Source of the DNA: Macrotrachela quadricornifera
Lineage: Eukaryota; Rotifera; Eurotatoria; Philodinida; Philodinidae
Direction: 5' to 3'
Length of the DNA stretch: 64,000 bases
NCBI GenBank assembly: GCA_022393335.1
Contig: JAJEKB010021317.1
Coordinates: forward strand, 1,219,181-1,283,180
Under the pieces are notes generated by a model. That model saw nothing but the letters and a program-made list of their open reading frames with translations, did no database searches and was not told the DNA's origin. The position numbers and the translations under genes were made by a program. The first letter of the stretch is position 1. Every line of letters starts with the position of its first letter. Of the stretch, positions 46,049-58,439 are shown piece after piece.

Positions 46049-49000
46049 TTACATGTAAATTCGAATGAAAGCTTTCACTGCAATTTGGCATTTTGGACAA
46101 ATGCGCAAAACTTGTGCACAGGCCGCACATACCACTCGATGACGACATGGCCAGGCGACTAATTCTGGTTGAATATTTGGTCTTTGGCACCATCTGCACG
46201 GCGAGAATGGAGAGAAGATTTGGCCTAAAAATAGTGCTTTCGTTCTCATTCTTTGGTCGGATGTAAAAATATTATCTGTTGTTTTTTTTCTTATGTGATT
46301 TGAATGAACTGAACTGTAAGAGCGCTATAAATATAGCAGTGCAATATTACTCTTTTCTTGCACATTATTCTATTCGAGTATCATCATGTATGTCTGACTA
46401 CTACATGATGCTACTCTTACTATTAAATTTGTCTGTCTGCACGTATGCGTAAGCCATACTTTACTTACCTTTTTAATCGTATATTTCTCGGATGATGCCA
46501 TATAAATCATGGAGCGAAGTTTTTCAACATCTTCTGTGTTCCTAATCTTCATCTCTACCAATACAGTAAAATCACTATAAATGTTATATGTTGAGTGTAT
46601 AAAATGAAAGATTACAATACTCACATACAAACAAAAAACAAGTAAAACGCATTTGAGAAAATTTCTTTTCAAGTTGGGGGAGATCTAAGTGTATTATAGG
46701 ACGCAGTTTTTAGCGTTGAATACATTAATGCACACTTTGATTCTCTACAAAATAGTCTATTTAGCTTTGGCTTTTGTTAGCTAGGAACAACTAGTGCACT
46801 TTTACACGTTTTCCAACTTGGTGTTCAATTTGTGAGCTCTCATGCCAGTGAGTCAATCTCATTCTTGGGTAGCAAGATTAAGCACACAGAAATGACTAAT
46901 ACTTTCAAAAATCAAACCATTCTGATCAGATTAAGTGCCTTATTTTAAATCGTTAGCAAGAGCAATGACGGAAAAACGTTCTTTTATTTCAGTGTTACGC
47001 GACTAAAAATTTTTCTAAAGACTTGAGATTTCAATAAAAAATACTCATTTTTATATCATAAATAGAATATAACGAGCTGCGTCAAATGACCTTTGAGCGA
47101 GGTTTTTACTTCCTGTAGTCCTTGAGATAATTGAAAGACCATGTGTCAGATGCGCCATACGTAGAGAGCTGCAGATCTGAGTCATATAAATTTTTTTTGT
47201 CGGGTCTGGGCGGGGTCCGAGTCTCACTGAAATTTTAGCAGATCCGGTTTCTATTTAGCTTCAAATTCAAATCAAATAGAATTAAAATTAACGTATAGTA
47301 TAGTATAGTATTTGTTTTCTCTTTTTCACGATTTATTAATTCTTTCTAATCCTCTAACGATTTCAATTCTTTATATTTTCTTGTACACAGAGGGTGCTAT
47401 ATGTTGATAAAATGAATTTGGGTCTACACCCGGTCGGGCCCGGGTCCAAAAAAGCATGGATCCGCAGCTCCCTAGCCATAACTATAATTTATTCGGTTGT
47501 TCACTTCCGATTTCTATTTTTTATGTTCTCAAGTTGTTTGTTATCAGAATTTTCTTCACATTTTTAAGTTGCTTTCGAAATTATTTGGTATTACTTGCAA
47601 ATTATTTATGTGTACGTATTTCTTTACATACGTTCTAGTTCATGATAGTATAATAAAACGAAGACAAATAATTAGGGATTATGAAGTATGCAGCAGTCTT
47701 TCCATTGTAAATCGGAACTTTGTATGAAAGAGGGATCAAACACAAAGAAAACGCGCATTACAAAGGGCATAATCAGAATGATCTTGTATACTGTCAAAAA
47801 ACGGATCGTAACAGACAATGTGAAACTGTTTTCTATAATGAAGATAAACAAATTTAAGTAGGAACAAGAATTAGTTCGAACATTAACATTAGTTAATTTT
47901 AAAACCGACGACACCTGAATTAATATTTCAGAGCACACTTTCGGCTATACAATTGAAAATCTAATTGTATTAAAATTAATTTTTTAATTGAAATATAACA
48001 TTCAGAGAACTATGATTAATTAGAATGTCATGGATTTATACAAATGAAAATATGCAAGAAATTACTAAATTCATTACAGTTGCCGTATAATTGTCATTAG
48101 CAAACATTTATCGCAATAACATACTGTATTACTGAAGTCAGTTATAAAGATGAATTTCCTACATTGATGCAAAAAGTGAAATAAATTAATGCTTTTATAT
48201 GAGAGTATGAGAACAATGGATGAGCAAAATTACCATATTTGAACTGAATTACCAGATGGAAAAAGTATTTTTCAATCTTGAATACTACTGAGACTATTCT
48301 TTAATCAGAACAGTCATGAAAGAACATCGTAAAATTTCAAATTTTGATATAGACAACAAAGAAAATTATACAAAATTTTAGAAGCAGTAATTTTCATGCA
48401 CAGTCACAAACAACCACTCGCTACTTTAATACAAATAAAAAAACCATGAATATAAAAACTTAACATAATTAAAACGATGCAATTTTTACAGTTTTTCAAG
48501 GTCCATTTTTATGATGTCGATCATGTTCTACTGAACATTTCAACATTTCTTGTAGATTACGTTTTACAGCATATCCAAAATAATGGGAGATCTATTCTGT
48601 GTAGTCGTTTTATTTCTACCTCTTTTCTATTTTTATCACTAAGCATTTTTCCAGTACGATCTGGAACTTACATTACTATTATCACTTATGAACTGTAAGA
48701 ACAATAGAGGCTGTGTATTAAGAAACCTTACCGTTGTCTATCACGGGATCTGTATCATCCATTTGCTGAGCATATCCACAAACATTAGTATGAGATTGAT
48801 GAAGTTCACTACCGATAAATGGTTGTGTCAAATCTATAGTATTCCTTGAAGTCGAGCAGTAAAAGCATTCAATATTCGTAGTTGTTCCATATTTTTCGCA
48901 CTGAAAACCATGTTTGGCAAGTTCTTGAGATGATGGAAGTATTTCATCCGAAGAATTTTCAAATGTCTGCAACCGAAAGTTCACTTGGCTTTGTGCAGAA

Positions 49001-49358
49001 TGGTTTGCCCAGACGATACCTGCGTACGATTGGTTATTAATTGTTGTTAATGATAGCGGCGAAATCAGTTCTCCCCATGTTTGAGTGCGAACAGGATTAG
49101 AACGAAGAGGGTTTGATGAGCAAATAAAAGGACAAGAAGGAGACCTGTGACGATGAAAGCCAAGTGGATTGTCAGTGGGTGTCCATTTTGCTCGGCGTAA
49201 ATGGCAATACCAACATTCAACTTTATCTCTCGTATCTATCATACAGAATCCTGCTTGAAACATCTCCATTTTGGACGGAGAACTGTGTGGCCAATTAGAA
49301 AAGGATCTTTGGCGTACAACTGTCTTCTTCTCGTCCTCTTGGAAGTTGAGCTGCAATT
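46049..49358 (-). CDS. Inhibitor-of-apoptosis (IAP/BIRC) protein: two BIR domains and RING
   Basis: Three exons on the minus strand, 49358-48732, 46554-46469 and 46324-46049, join in frame (phases 1 and 0). BIR1 is canonical: RSFSNWP, then C-x2-C-x16-H-x6-C (CWYCHLRRAKW ... HRHRSPSC). BIR2 keeps C-x2-C-x18-H-x6-C (CFYC ... HQSHTNVC) but lacks the usual GLxxW and DxPWxEH residues, so it is divergent. The C-terminal RING is of IAP type: CRWC, PCRHRVVCAAC, CPKC, ending FIRIYM. Role by family: E3 ubiquitin ligase that restrains caspases or takes part in immune signalling. The first exon begins at an acceptor in phase 1, so the true start lies upstream; the exons at 54771-55820 fit. Confidence 0.9.
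47167..47473. mobile_element. Possible GC-richer MITE in an IAP intron
   Basis: GAGCTGCAGATC and GTCGGGTCTGGGCGGGGTCC at the left are mirrored imperfectly by CGGTCGGGCCCGGGTCC and GATCCGCAGCTC at the right. Confidence 0.45.
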
Positions 49359-51339
49359 CTGTCAATAAAAATGCTTTCGTTTTCAGTTAAGAAATCTTTC
49401 TATATCTATATGAACATTTTAAGTGACTTATTGTACTAACTAGTTTTATAGATAATACCAGGAGACACATACTTGATTTCTTTTATGAATTCGACAATTA
49501 ACAGCTAATGCTAGTCTTTCATTCGTATCTCTTTATGTCGCTATATTGAAGTGCATAGGCTCTTAATAGCTGAATTATACTTTGTAGAATCAAGAAACAC
49601 TAAAGTGGAACTGTATTATGTGTCTTTCAGTCATTCGTTTTTTTGCTTTGAAGATGTCTGTGAAACCCAAATTGTGCTGAAGTTTATTCCTGGATACGCC
49701 TTTATTTGTCTCTGCCACTAGCTGGTGAATGTGAATAGGGCTATAATAGAAAAGGAAGGCTTCTTACACGTGTAATTGTGGACAAAAGTCCTCGTCTACT
49801 CTAAGATGAAACTATCACTCATGATTTTGGACTACTCTGTTGGGTGTATTTGGTTTACGATGGACTTTGATCGCAGGTACCTATCATATGAGATCACTAA
49901 AACTATGACCTAAGTAATATTTTCATCATGTACCTACCTTCATTAAAGATGCGGTAAAAATTTACTTCGAAATAGTTCAGATCATATACGAATCATTCGA
50001 GACATTTCGCAGAGCTGTAACTTTATAAATAAGAAAATGCTGCATGTTATGAAAGTGTCTAAACGCCAAACCTACGTCACTAGACTCTCGCTAGTCAAAA
50101 ATTTCGAAAGTTGTTTAGCAACATTTCTCCTGCTTTTTGATTATTTTCATCAACATACTCTTAATTTCAGGGTTTTGCGCTGCAACTCTTCAAAACGTCT
50201 TCTAGAAAGCTGTCTTAATTAAAGATTAAGAAAAAATAGTGGGTTATGAAAGGGCGGAGTTTAGACGTTTCTCAGAGGTCAATCACACTTGTGAACAAGC
50301 TATTCCAGATATGTTTGTAACGTCTGTAGAAAGGTTGGGGGAACGGATTCAAATTTCGACCCCTACACATTTTGACACTCTTTCGGCTCATGTTTCACAA
50401 CAGCGAAACTAGCCATTTGTATGAGAAATGGAACTAATTTCGATGTTTGATGACCAGTACCGTCCAGTATAAGCTAGATCAGATTGGAATGAACCTATTG
50501 TTTTGAAATTTCATCAACATGAATTCTATCTTAGAATGCTCATGTTGATCATACAAAAGTTGAGCTGCATTTAGTCTTAAACCAGATTCTACTGACAAAC
50601 GATTGCTCACCATTTTACAGTTTAGCATCAACCACTAGAAGTTTTGAGAAAAGTTAGAAGACCAAAACAGGAAACAAAATAAAATAGATCGATCGGTAAT
50701 CAGTAACGATTTCATTCGTATTTGATATGACTTTTCAATAACAACTATTGGGCTGCCCGGATAAAAGTTACTTTAAACTTCAGAGTTTGAAACAAAAGAG
50801 CAACTCCAGTTTTTTAGTGAAAATTTGAGAAGAGAAATCTAATATTATAAGAGGAAGATATCAAGCTCACCACATAGCATCTGAGCAGCATGATGCTTAG
50901 TAGATAGTTGAAAGGCGAACTATTTTTCCTTCTTTTACAGCACTACGAGTGGAATCGTAAATCTAGTGCAGCAAAAGCATAAAAAATTATAATGCTAGAC
51001 GGAAAAATCAAATTCTAGAAAATGCGCAAAACTCGCATTTGGTTCTATGCTAAGAAAAGAACGAAGAGTTATACTGATATGGATCGTGAAAAAGAGTCGA
51101 AAACCTTGGCAGTACTTGCATGAAAAGTTTTTAAGATTATAGTTTTCGAAACCGTAAGGAACCATGAAGATATTTTGGACTCTTATGGATCCATGAATAA
51201 TCCAATAGGATTCCACCAATCGAAAAAACGTCGGAGAACTTTTGTATACAATGAAATTCTATCATACATTTTTGACATTGAAAAAATCTGTTTTTCGATC
51301 ATTCACACATCTCTATCTTTTACTACATGCTATGAAATA

Positions 51340-51443
51340 GAAAAATAAACAGATTCAATTCGTCAATCATAAATAATAAACTACGANNNNNNNNNNGAAA
51401 AATAAACAGATTCAATTCGTCAATCATAAATAATAAACTACGA
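51340..51443. other. Scaffold gap (10 N) with identical 47 bp flanks
   Basis: Positions 51387-51396 are N. The 47 bp before (51340-51386) and after (51397-51443) are identical, which is what an unmerged contig overlap produces. The gap is probably an assembly artefact with no missing DNA. Confidence 0.9.
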
Positions 51444-51888
51444 GTAATGGAAATCAAAACAACACTGAATGCACTTTATATAACCATATAGTTACGACTT
51501 ATTCAACTAAATTGGTATTTGTTTTTGTTTTGATCAATCTCAACGATTGAAAGAAAAATAAGTATTAATCTATCAGGAAAACGATGATTTTGAAACTTAC
51601 GAAATACTCTTCATAATGCAAAAAAACTGGGACCGCTGATCAGACTACTTAGTGCCGTATATTTATATATATTAAGCATTATGAACCAACAAAGTTGATG
51701 AGTGAAGCATCTATGTTGTAGAGGATATTTGGGTACTGACAGAACCTCAGTAAATTCCTGGCCCTAGGCCACCCATCTATAATTAGCCGGTAAAAGAAAT
51801 TTTCAAGAGAGCAATCGCTTTGTCTTCAGGCCATGCACTCATATGCAACTTAATAATTTGATTCTAAATACAAGGGCTACGGTTTTCC

Positions 51889-53566
51889 ATCAATATTTAA
51901 GGTCGACCCCTCCTTCTGCACCCTAAATGAAACTTTGTGTAGAAGCGAACCAATTTGTTGATATTTATCGGATATGTTGTGGTAAAATTTTCGGCTCAAT
52001 TGCTCAAGGTTTCCCAGATATACACACTTAACACGTAAGTAATGCCGGGTCCCAGATTTCTCAGCTATGATTCATTTTGCAGACCTGATTTTTTTTTTGT
52101 TTGAAAGCTCATCGCAAGATCTACGACTTAACAGAGTTCTTTTTTCGCAAATTTTTCCTTGACTGTAGTCAAGACCTTAATCCCGAAGTTGCCTATGTGT
52201 TTGTGTGTTTGTCCGCAGAGTATCTCTAAATGGAAAGAAGTTTTAGGGTGGAGATTTTTCCCGCTATTATCCGCATGAAACATGATGTTGCTCGCGTGAA
52301 TATAAGGTTTTGAAAGGTGCTCTAAAATACGCCTAGAACAACATGGGACTTTCTGAGGCGAATAGTGCGGAACGAGATAGGGCTGAAATCGAGTGGAGCC
52401 AGCATGTTTTAGATGATTATGTTGTACAGTATCGTATTAACGAAAAATGTTGTTGCTCATGGCGGGTAGTGAAGAATTCTTGAAAACGTCAAGTCTATGG
52501 GAACAACGCCATGCTTCTCGCATATAATAGTCCAGTATACTCTCACCCAAAACCGACTTTCGCCGAATATAGCCCTTTCTCATTGTGTACTATTCCCTTG
52601 ACTATTGTCAGGGTCTTAATTCCGAAACTGACGATATGTATGTGCGTTTGTCCGCACTTCTAATTGGTCCATTCTATTCAGCCAATCAAAATGTATCATT
52701 GATAGAACTCATAAATAGTCAAGTGGTGTAGTATAGGATGCCCTTGGTTGTTCGGCTGCTATATTAGGGGGTATCCTTGAGTCTTCAAGTACTTTATCAG
52801 GAGGGTAGCTCCAGGTCTTCAACTGATATACGAGGGAGATTTCTTTGGGTGCTCAACTGATATGCTAGAGGGGGTAACCGTGGATCCTGAAGTTCATTAG
52901 TAGAGGGATGTCATTGAGTTCTCAGGTGCTATATTAAAAGGATACCCTTAGGTTCTTAACTGGTTTACTAGGAGATACCCTTAGACCTCAACTGCTGTAC
53001 AACGGGATACCCTTGAGTGCTCAATCACTATACTAGGAACATGCCCCTGTTTCCTTGATTGTCGTTAGGATCTGAATCTTGCAATTAGCTGTGTGTTTCT
53101 CCACAGAGATGAATTCAGCTAATTAGATTTTGAGATTACTAACTACCCAACCAGATTTTAGCATTTTTGGAATGACATCTAATCAGATTTCATTATCTCT
53201 AGAGAGACAGAAGAATAAACTGTCGAAGACTTTCTACATTTAAGGAATTTAATGGATCACTCCGGTCCACACTACTTGTAAACACAACGGACTCTGTTAA
53301 GTTTTAGATCTTGCAACGGGCTTTTAAATAAAAAAAATAATCGGCCCAGCAAAATGAACCATAGCTGAGAAATCTGGGGCGTGGCATCACTTACGTATTA
53401 AATATGTGTCTCTGAAAAACCTTGAATAATAGAGCTGAAAATATTACCACAACACATTTGCTACAGCCCCATCATACCCTTCAAATATCAACAGATATGT
53501 TCGCTTCTACATAAAATTTAATTTAGGGTGTGGAGGGAGGTCCTTTAAGATTCTATGTTGATCTGC
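51889..53566. mobile_element. 1.7 kb inverted-repeat DNA transposon derivative
   Basis: About 200 bp at 51889-52100 is mirrored at 53335-53566 (GCACCCTAAAT, AGAAGCGAAC, CAGATTTCTCAGCTATG and their complements). Inside are two direct repeats starting TTCCTTGACTGTAGTC and TTCCCTTGACTATTGTC (52155 and 52600) and a minisatellite. No transposase frame found. Confidence 0.75.
52735..53045 (+). repeat. Minisatellite, ~8 units of ~40 bp
   Basis: Units follow CTTGAGTGCTCAACTGCTAT then ACTAGGGGATACC, with many substitutions. Related single units occur near 33060-33160 and 18900-18985. Confidence 0.75.
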
Positions 53567-53933
53567 GCATTAATACGCATTTTATTAGTAATTATTTGAT
53601 GACGAATCCTGCCGTTTATTAACATATTTGTTTTCCTAATATTTCGTAAACTTGAGTCGTTTATAAATAGATTATTACCCTTTCTTCTATACATATACAT
53701 ACAAATTGCAACATCTAAATTAAATTTAAGTTAATCACAATGAATTCAAAATATATATCCATACATATACTACAAATACAGGATACAACATAAGGATAAT
53801 AACGACGAATGGAAAGTGTCGATGTAACCCACCATATCTATCATCAAGCCCTGAGAAAAAGACGGATGTTTATATGTGTTTATGCCTGAAAACTATACTT
53901 TTTATGCGTGTGATTAAAAAATACTTTTGTCTA

Positions 53934-54547
53934 ACGAGGGAACCTCTCCAGGTGTTAAATCACTTTTCGTTTGAGACTATAGCCATTAGATAGAGCCTAC
54001 TGAGATGTGCTCAGATCCACAAGGGTTCGAGTGTATGAGCCTCTGGGGGCGAGATATTAGATTGTTTAGGATATTTTTCTAATGAAGCCTTGATGTTTGA
54101 GAAAACGCAAACTTTCAAATTTAGATCTGAAACTTTGTCCAATTAAAGGTCTCTACTAGATTAGATATCATACAGAATTTCAGACCTTTAGCACAAACCG
54201 TTCGTCAGCTACTGGGTCCTGAAGTGCGCGCGTCCTCTATATCGTAGGCATAGGTATTTTGACTGGTTTATAGTTCACGAAAGGTGTGTGATAAAGGTCT
54301 GAAATTTCGTATGATATCTACTCTAGTAGAGACCTTTAATTGGGTGAAGTATCAGGTCTAAATTCCAAAATTTGAGCTTCCTCAAATACCAAGGCCCCAT
54401 TAAAAAATACCGTAAAAAACCCAATATCTCGACCCCAGAGGCCCATGCACCCGAACCCTGATGGATCTGAGCATATTTCAGTAGGCTCTATTTAATGGTT
54501 ATAGTCTCAAGCCAAAAGTGATTTAACACCGGGAGAGGTTCCCTCGT
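53934..54547. mobile_element. Fold-back element, family FB, copy B
   Basis: Ends ACGAGGGAACCTCTCCAGGT and its complement (ACCGGGAGAGGTTCCCTCGT). The arms include ATAGAGCCTACTGAGATGTG and a mirrored counterpart, and TGAAATT(C/T)GTATGATATC pairs inside. Confidence 0.85.
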
Positions 54548-54770
54548 AAGAGTTGGTAGTGACTACAAGATAAAATGTATTAGAAATTCGGGAGCACTAG
54601 AATTCTGTTATTCACAAGTACTGCTATACATTGCACACAGTCAGACATGTTTTGCAGACAGAACAACTACCATTTTGACATTTTTTACATGAATATTTAT
54701 TTTCTGCGAACTTTATATCTTTTGTAAGTCAAAAGTTTGAGAGCGTTGTCGGCTGAACTTATTAGATTAC

Positions 54771-55820
54771 CTGTTTGAGTTGATTCAGTCCTTGAAGTAT
54801 CCTTGGCTTGTTCGCCAGCTGTAGTTTCTAAACAAAAAAAAGAATATTTATGTGATTAGAACTGTGAAATAATGAATCTTACTTTGACTGAGATTGCTAT
54901 CCAGAGAATCTTGATCGTCCTTGTTACATAACTCGTCTTGTGGCAGCAACTCATCTGAAAACAATTGGTTTTTAATGAAGAAAGAATTTTTATTAGAGTT
55001 AAAATACTATTTAATATCATATTTCTATTCTGGTGTTCGAAAGAGAAACCAGCAAATGTCTGACTACGATCTCGCCTTGTGTAATGATCTTCTTCGATTG
55101 GTGGAACATCGTCAGCTACAATTACGTTTCTTTCATTCAATACTTTATTGTTTTTCAACAAAGTCAATCCTAAAAGAGAAAAACAAATAATGTCTTTATA
55201 TATCAATGATTTAAGGTACAAAGATTGTTAGAACTATGATCAACGCACAGTAATTTCTATAATTTATCTGTTTTAGGTATAACACTGTTTTAAAGCAAAG
55301 AATGATATAAAATCTTATTATTTTTCACGTTGGTCTGTTTCATCGCATACAAAATTTTATCAGTTATTCCAGCTGTTCCGAAAAAGAATGACCAATACTA
55401 TTTGGTTCCTGCTATCAGAAGACTATAAGAATGCAGTTGATTTTACTAAAGGATGAACCGTTTATCATTTTTACTGATGAGAACTGCATTTGGTGGTTCT
55501 ATTACCTAGAATAAAATAGAAATGGCATTACTCCTAAATTCATGTATGACGTTACTGATAAAAGTAGTACATTAGCACACCGCTACTAGCGAATAAAATA
55601 CAGCTCGTTATATCGATAGCAATCATAGATAAATACAAAGAACTACTTGAAAAATAGCGCGAACCATTGAAGAAAATCGGGACCTACTTGAGAAGTATAC
55701 CAATTGTAAGCACTTTGAAGAGTGCACAGCCGTGTCCGAGGCAAATGATTGTAAGTTATGACGATTTTTGGAATAAAATGGTCCAAGATTGTCCGAAGGA
55801 TAATCATAAGTTAAGGTCAT
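54771..55820 (-). CDS. Four phase-1 exons, probable N-terminal part of the IAP gene
   Basis: ATG at 55820 (minus). Exons 55820-55688, 55169-55008, 54954-54883 and 54827-54771 all end in phase 1 with GT-AG borders and open frames (MTLTYDYPSDNLGPFYSKNR ... ADDVPPIEEDHYTRRDRSQ ... ELLPQDELCNKDDQDSLDSN ... TAGEQAKDTSRTESTQT). The last exon leaves one base (G), exactly what the BIR exon at 49358 needs (AA, giving Glu). Joined, all seven exons total 1413 nt, 471 codons, close to the length of XIAP-like proteins. An ATATTTTCAG acceptor-like site lies 16 nt before the ATG. These exons carry no domain I recognise. They could also belong to a separate gene whose last exon I missed. Confidence 0.6.
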
Positions 55821-56626
55821 TTGTGTGATTAATATCTGAAAATATCATTAATATCGATTAATAAACACTTTCGGAGTTATTCAGGGAGATAAAAATTTGG
55901 AGGCACAATGACGAATCATCCACGCCCAAACAAAAGTGCTCGAAACGTTTTATTTTTGCCTTTCATCGCTATTTTTAGAGCGTTAAACCAATAAAAAAAA
56001 AGAACACTACTACTAGTACTACGGCTTGAGTTGTGAAAGACGTAATATTGCTTTAGAGAACGAAAAATATATGACACATGTCTTTCTTTCCTATTGATAT
56101 TATATATTGTGAGAAAGAGTAAAATAGTATTACTTAATACGCTTTTGAAGAAACGACGCAATAGACATCAACAGCGAAAACATTATGTTGGAAAATTTCA
56201 TATATATGTAATGAGCAAACGATTGTGATATCAGATAAAACTATATTAAATTCGACTGAGTGACTCTACACGCTGATATTTTCATAATTATCTGACGTAT
56301 AAATACTCATTAATGTCTCTTGGAATACTCCTTTCTTCAGTAAAAAGCTTTATTTTTATCAAAAACATCGATCAAATGCCTCCAAGCAGCATAATATTTA
56401 TTCAAATTTCTCTTTCATAAAAAAAGACTTCGAGTTATTCTTGCCATGTTATATTTAGAAAGCAAGCTTGTGTTTAAAAAGAGTAGGAGGAGACTGTTTT
56501 TATTTTTCTTCTATTTATATTCTTTTGATACGCAACTTAGAATTCCCGATGAAACTTCATTCTATATATTTGCTTCTTTGCTAAAAGGACCTTGTCAAGA
56601 TTAAACTATTTCCCTTCCATGCGAAC
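55821..56626. other. Intergenic, no gene seen
   Basis: Upstream of the IAP exons. 56155-56250 resembles 60920-61030 in the same orientation (GCAATAGA, GAAAACAT, ATGTTGGAAAAT in order). Confidence 0.4.
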
Positions 56627-56628
56627 TA

Positions 56629-57526
56629 CAGGGCGTTTGAAAAGTCACTTACCGAAAAAAAATTTGAACATCTCCCTTACGGCTCGAGCAAACGAATTGA
56701 TTTTTTTATCACTGATAGAGGCATGTTCAAAGTTTATATCCATAAAGACATGTCTAGAGAGGCGCTTTGTTAAGTATCATTATTGGTTTGAACAAAAAAA
56801 TGTTTACTTTTTCGCAGATAGGAACAGGGTGAGCCAAAAGTCACTTTACCAAGAAAAAATTGAATATTTCTGCTACGGCTCAGCCAAACAAACTGATCTT
56901 TTTACCCATAATAGCGGCATGTTCACACTTTAAATCCATACAGACAAAGTTAGAGAAAACCTTTGTTAAGTACCATAAATGACCTCAACAAGAAACGTTT
57001 ACTTTTTCACAGATAAGAAAAAAAAAAATAATATAATTAACAAAGAACTTCTCTAGGCATGTCTATATGAACCTGAAGCTTGAACATGCCTCTATTATTG
57101 ATAAAAGAATCACCCCGTTTGCTCGAGCCGTAATGGAGATACTCAGTTTTCTATCTGTTGTGTAATTTTTGGGCAATATTGAAAAGTCATTTTGTCCAAA
57201 AAAAAATTGAATATCTCCTTTACGGTCCAAGCAAACGAGCTGATTTTTTTATCAATGATAGAGGTATGTTCAAGCTTCATATTGATAAAGACATGTCTAG
57301 AGGGATCTTTTGTCAAGTATATTGTTTTTTCTTCCTATCTGTGAAAAAGTAAAAATTTTTTTGTTCATACCAATAATAATACTTAACAAAGCGCCTCTCT
57401 AGACATGTCTTTATGGATATAAACTTTGAACATGCCTCTATCATTGATAAAAAATCAGTTCGTTTGCTCGAGCCGTAAGGAAGATATTCAAATTTTTTTT
57501 TGGTAAGTGACTTTTCAAACGCCCTG
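56629..57526. mobile_element. Mariner-type MITE made of nested ~190 bp direct and inverted units
   Basis: Ends CAGGGCGTTTGAAAAGTCAC and complement, flanked by TA on both sides (56627-56628, 57527-57528). The interior is five related units of about 190 bp, three forward (56629, about 56826, about 57165) and two reversed (about 57010-57130 and 57340-57526). Each carries TTACGGCTCGAGCAAACGA-like and GACATGTCTAGAGA-like blocks. An internal end, CAGGGTGAGCCAAAAGTCAC, suggests one copy nested in another. Confidence 0.85.
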
Positions 57527-57528
57527 TA

Positions 57529-58439
57529 TAATCTAGAATTCATTTTCTCATTTAGATTCGATTACATAGTAGTTTGCATTTTTGTCTCATAAACATATGC
57601 TCTGTCAACAAAAACTAAAATGTATTTCTACATGAAAAAGCAGAAGAACAAAAAATCGATTACTTCCTGTTTTCTTTTCGAACTACGTAATATAATACAT
57701 CGAATGACATGAAGTCAACTGGATTCAGTCTCAATTTTCAATCGTGCGAGCAAAAGTTTAAGGAAGTACTGAAAATAACATCGAATGTTAAGTAAAAAAG
57801 ACAAACGATCCTCGAATAGGAAATTAAGACTAAAATATTATGCATTATTCATCTGCGAACCGTATGTAAGCTTAAATAAGTTCAGTTGCAAAACACAATT
57901 CGAAACACAATTGCACTGCTATCTTTTCATTTATTGCAAATCCTCCATACTATATCTGGTAGATTCTATAATACTACGTATATAAACTATTTTAATCAGA
58001 AATCAATATTAATGCATCGCACCAAAAAAAAATAGTGCTACACACAGCCTATAAAGTATGGTGAAAACTTCATATGGATTCACGATATTTTATTAATGTG
58101 TGGCAATCGAATAGTATGCCTTGTACAGGTATCGCAGTCATAAGATTTCGAACCAGTTTCTCTTTGCATCCCATTTACAATATGTACACATATCCATTAA
58201 ACAGAAACTACATGGATCTGATTTCCTTCTTGTTTTTATTAAATGAAATCTGCTCAGTGTATTCGTTTATATTAATAGTACCATTTAGCACAATTTTGAG
58301 ATTCTCGCTTTCAGAAAATGTTGGCCTCTCATCTAGTTTGATTCCAGTTTTTCGAGTCAGAGATGCAAGGTTGATTCAACCCATAAATTTTGTATAGCTC
58401 GTTTCTTGACAATAGAACGGTAAATAATCTACTCTGACT
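57529..58439. other. Intergenic, no gene seen
   Basis: AT-rich spacer between two mobile elements. The longest frame (58074-58397, plus) has no recognisable domain. Confidence 0.35.

Larger units (their letters stand above)
49359..54770 (-). other. Probable 5.4 kb IAP intron filled with mobile DNA
   Basis: It starts with a GTAATC donor after 54771 and ends with an ATTGACAG acceptor before 49358 (minus strand), both phase 1. It contains a fold-back element (53934-54547), a 1.7 kb inverted-repeat transposon (51889-53566), a 10-N scaffold gap, and about 2 kb without recognised features (49360-51340). Further exons inside cannot be excluded. Confidence 0.5.

Noticed and set aside
54856..55221. 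121-codon minus-strand frame as a single exon
   Set aside because: It reads through two introns in the wrong frame; the phase-1 exon series explains the coding signal better.
56592..57543. Open frames of 60-113 codons on both strands as genes
   Set aside because: They lie within the repeated units of the mariner MITE and mirror each other across its inverted repeats.
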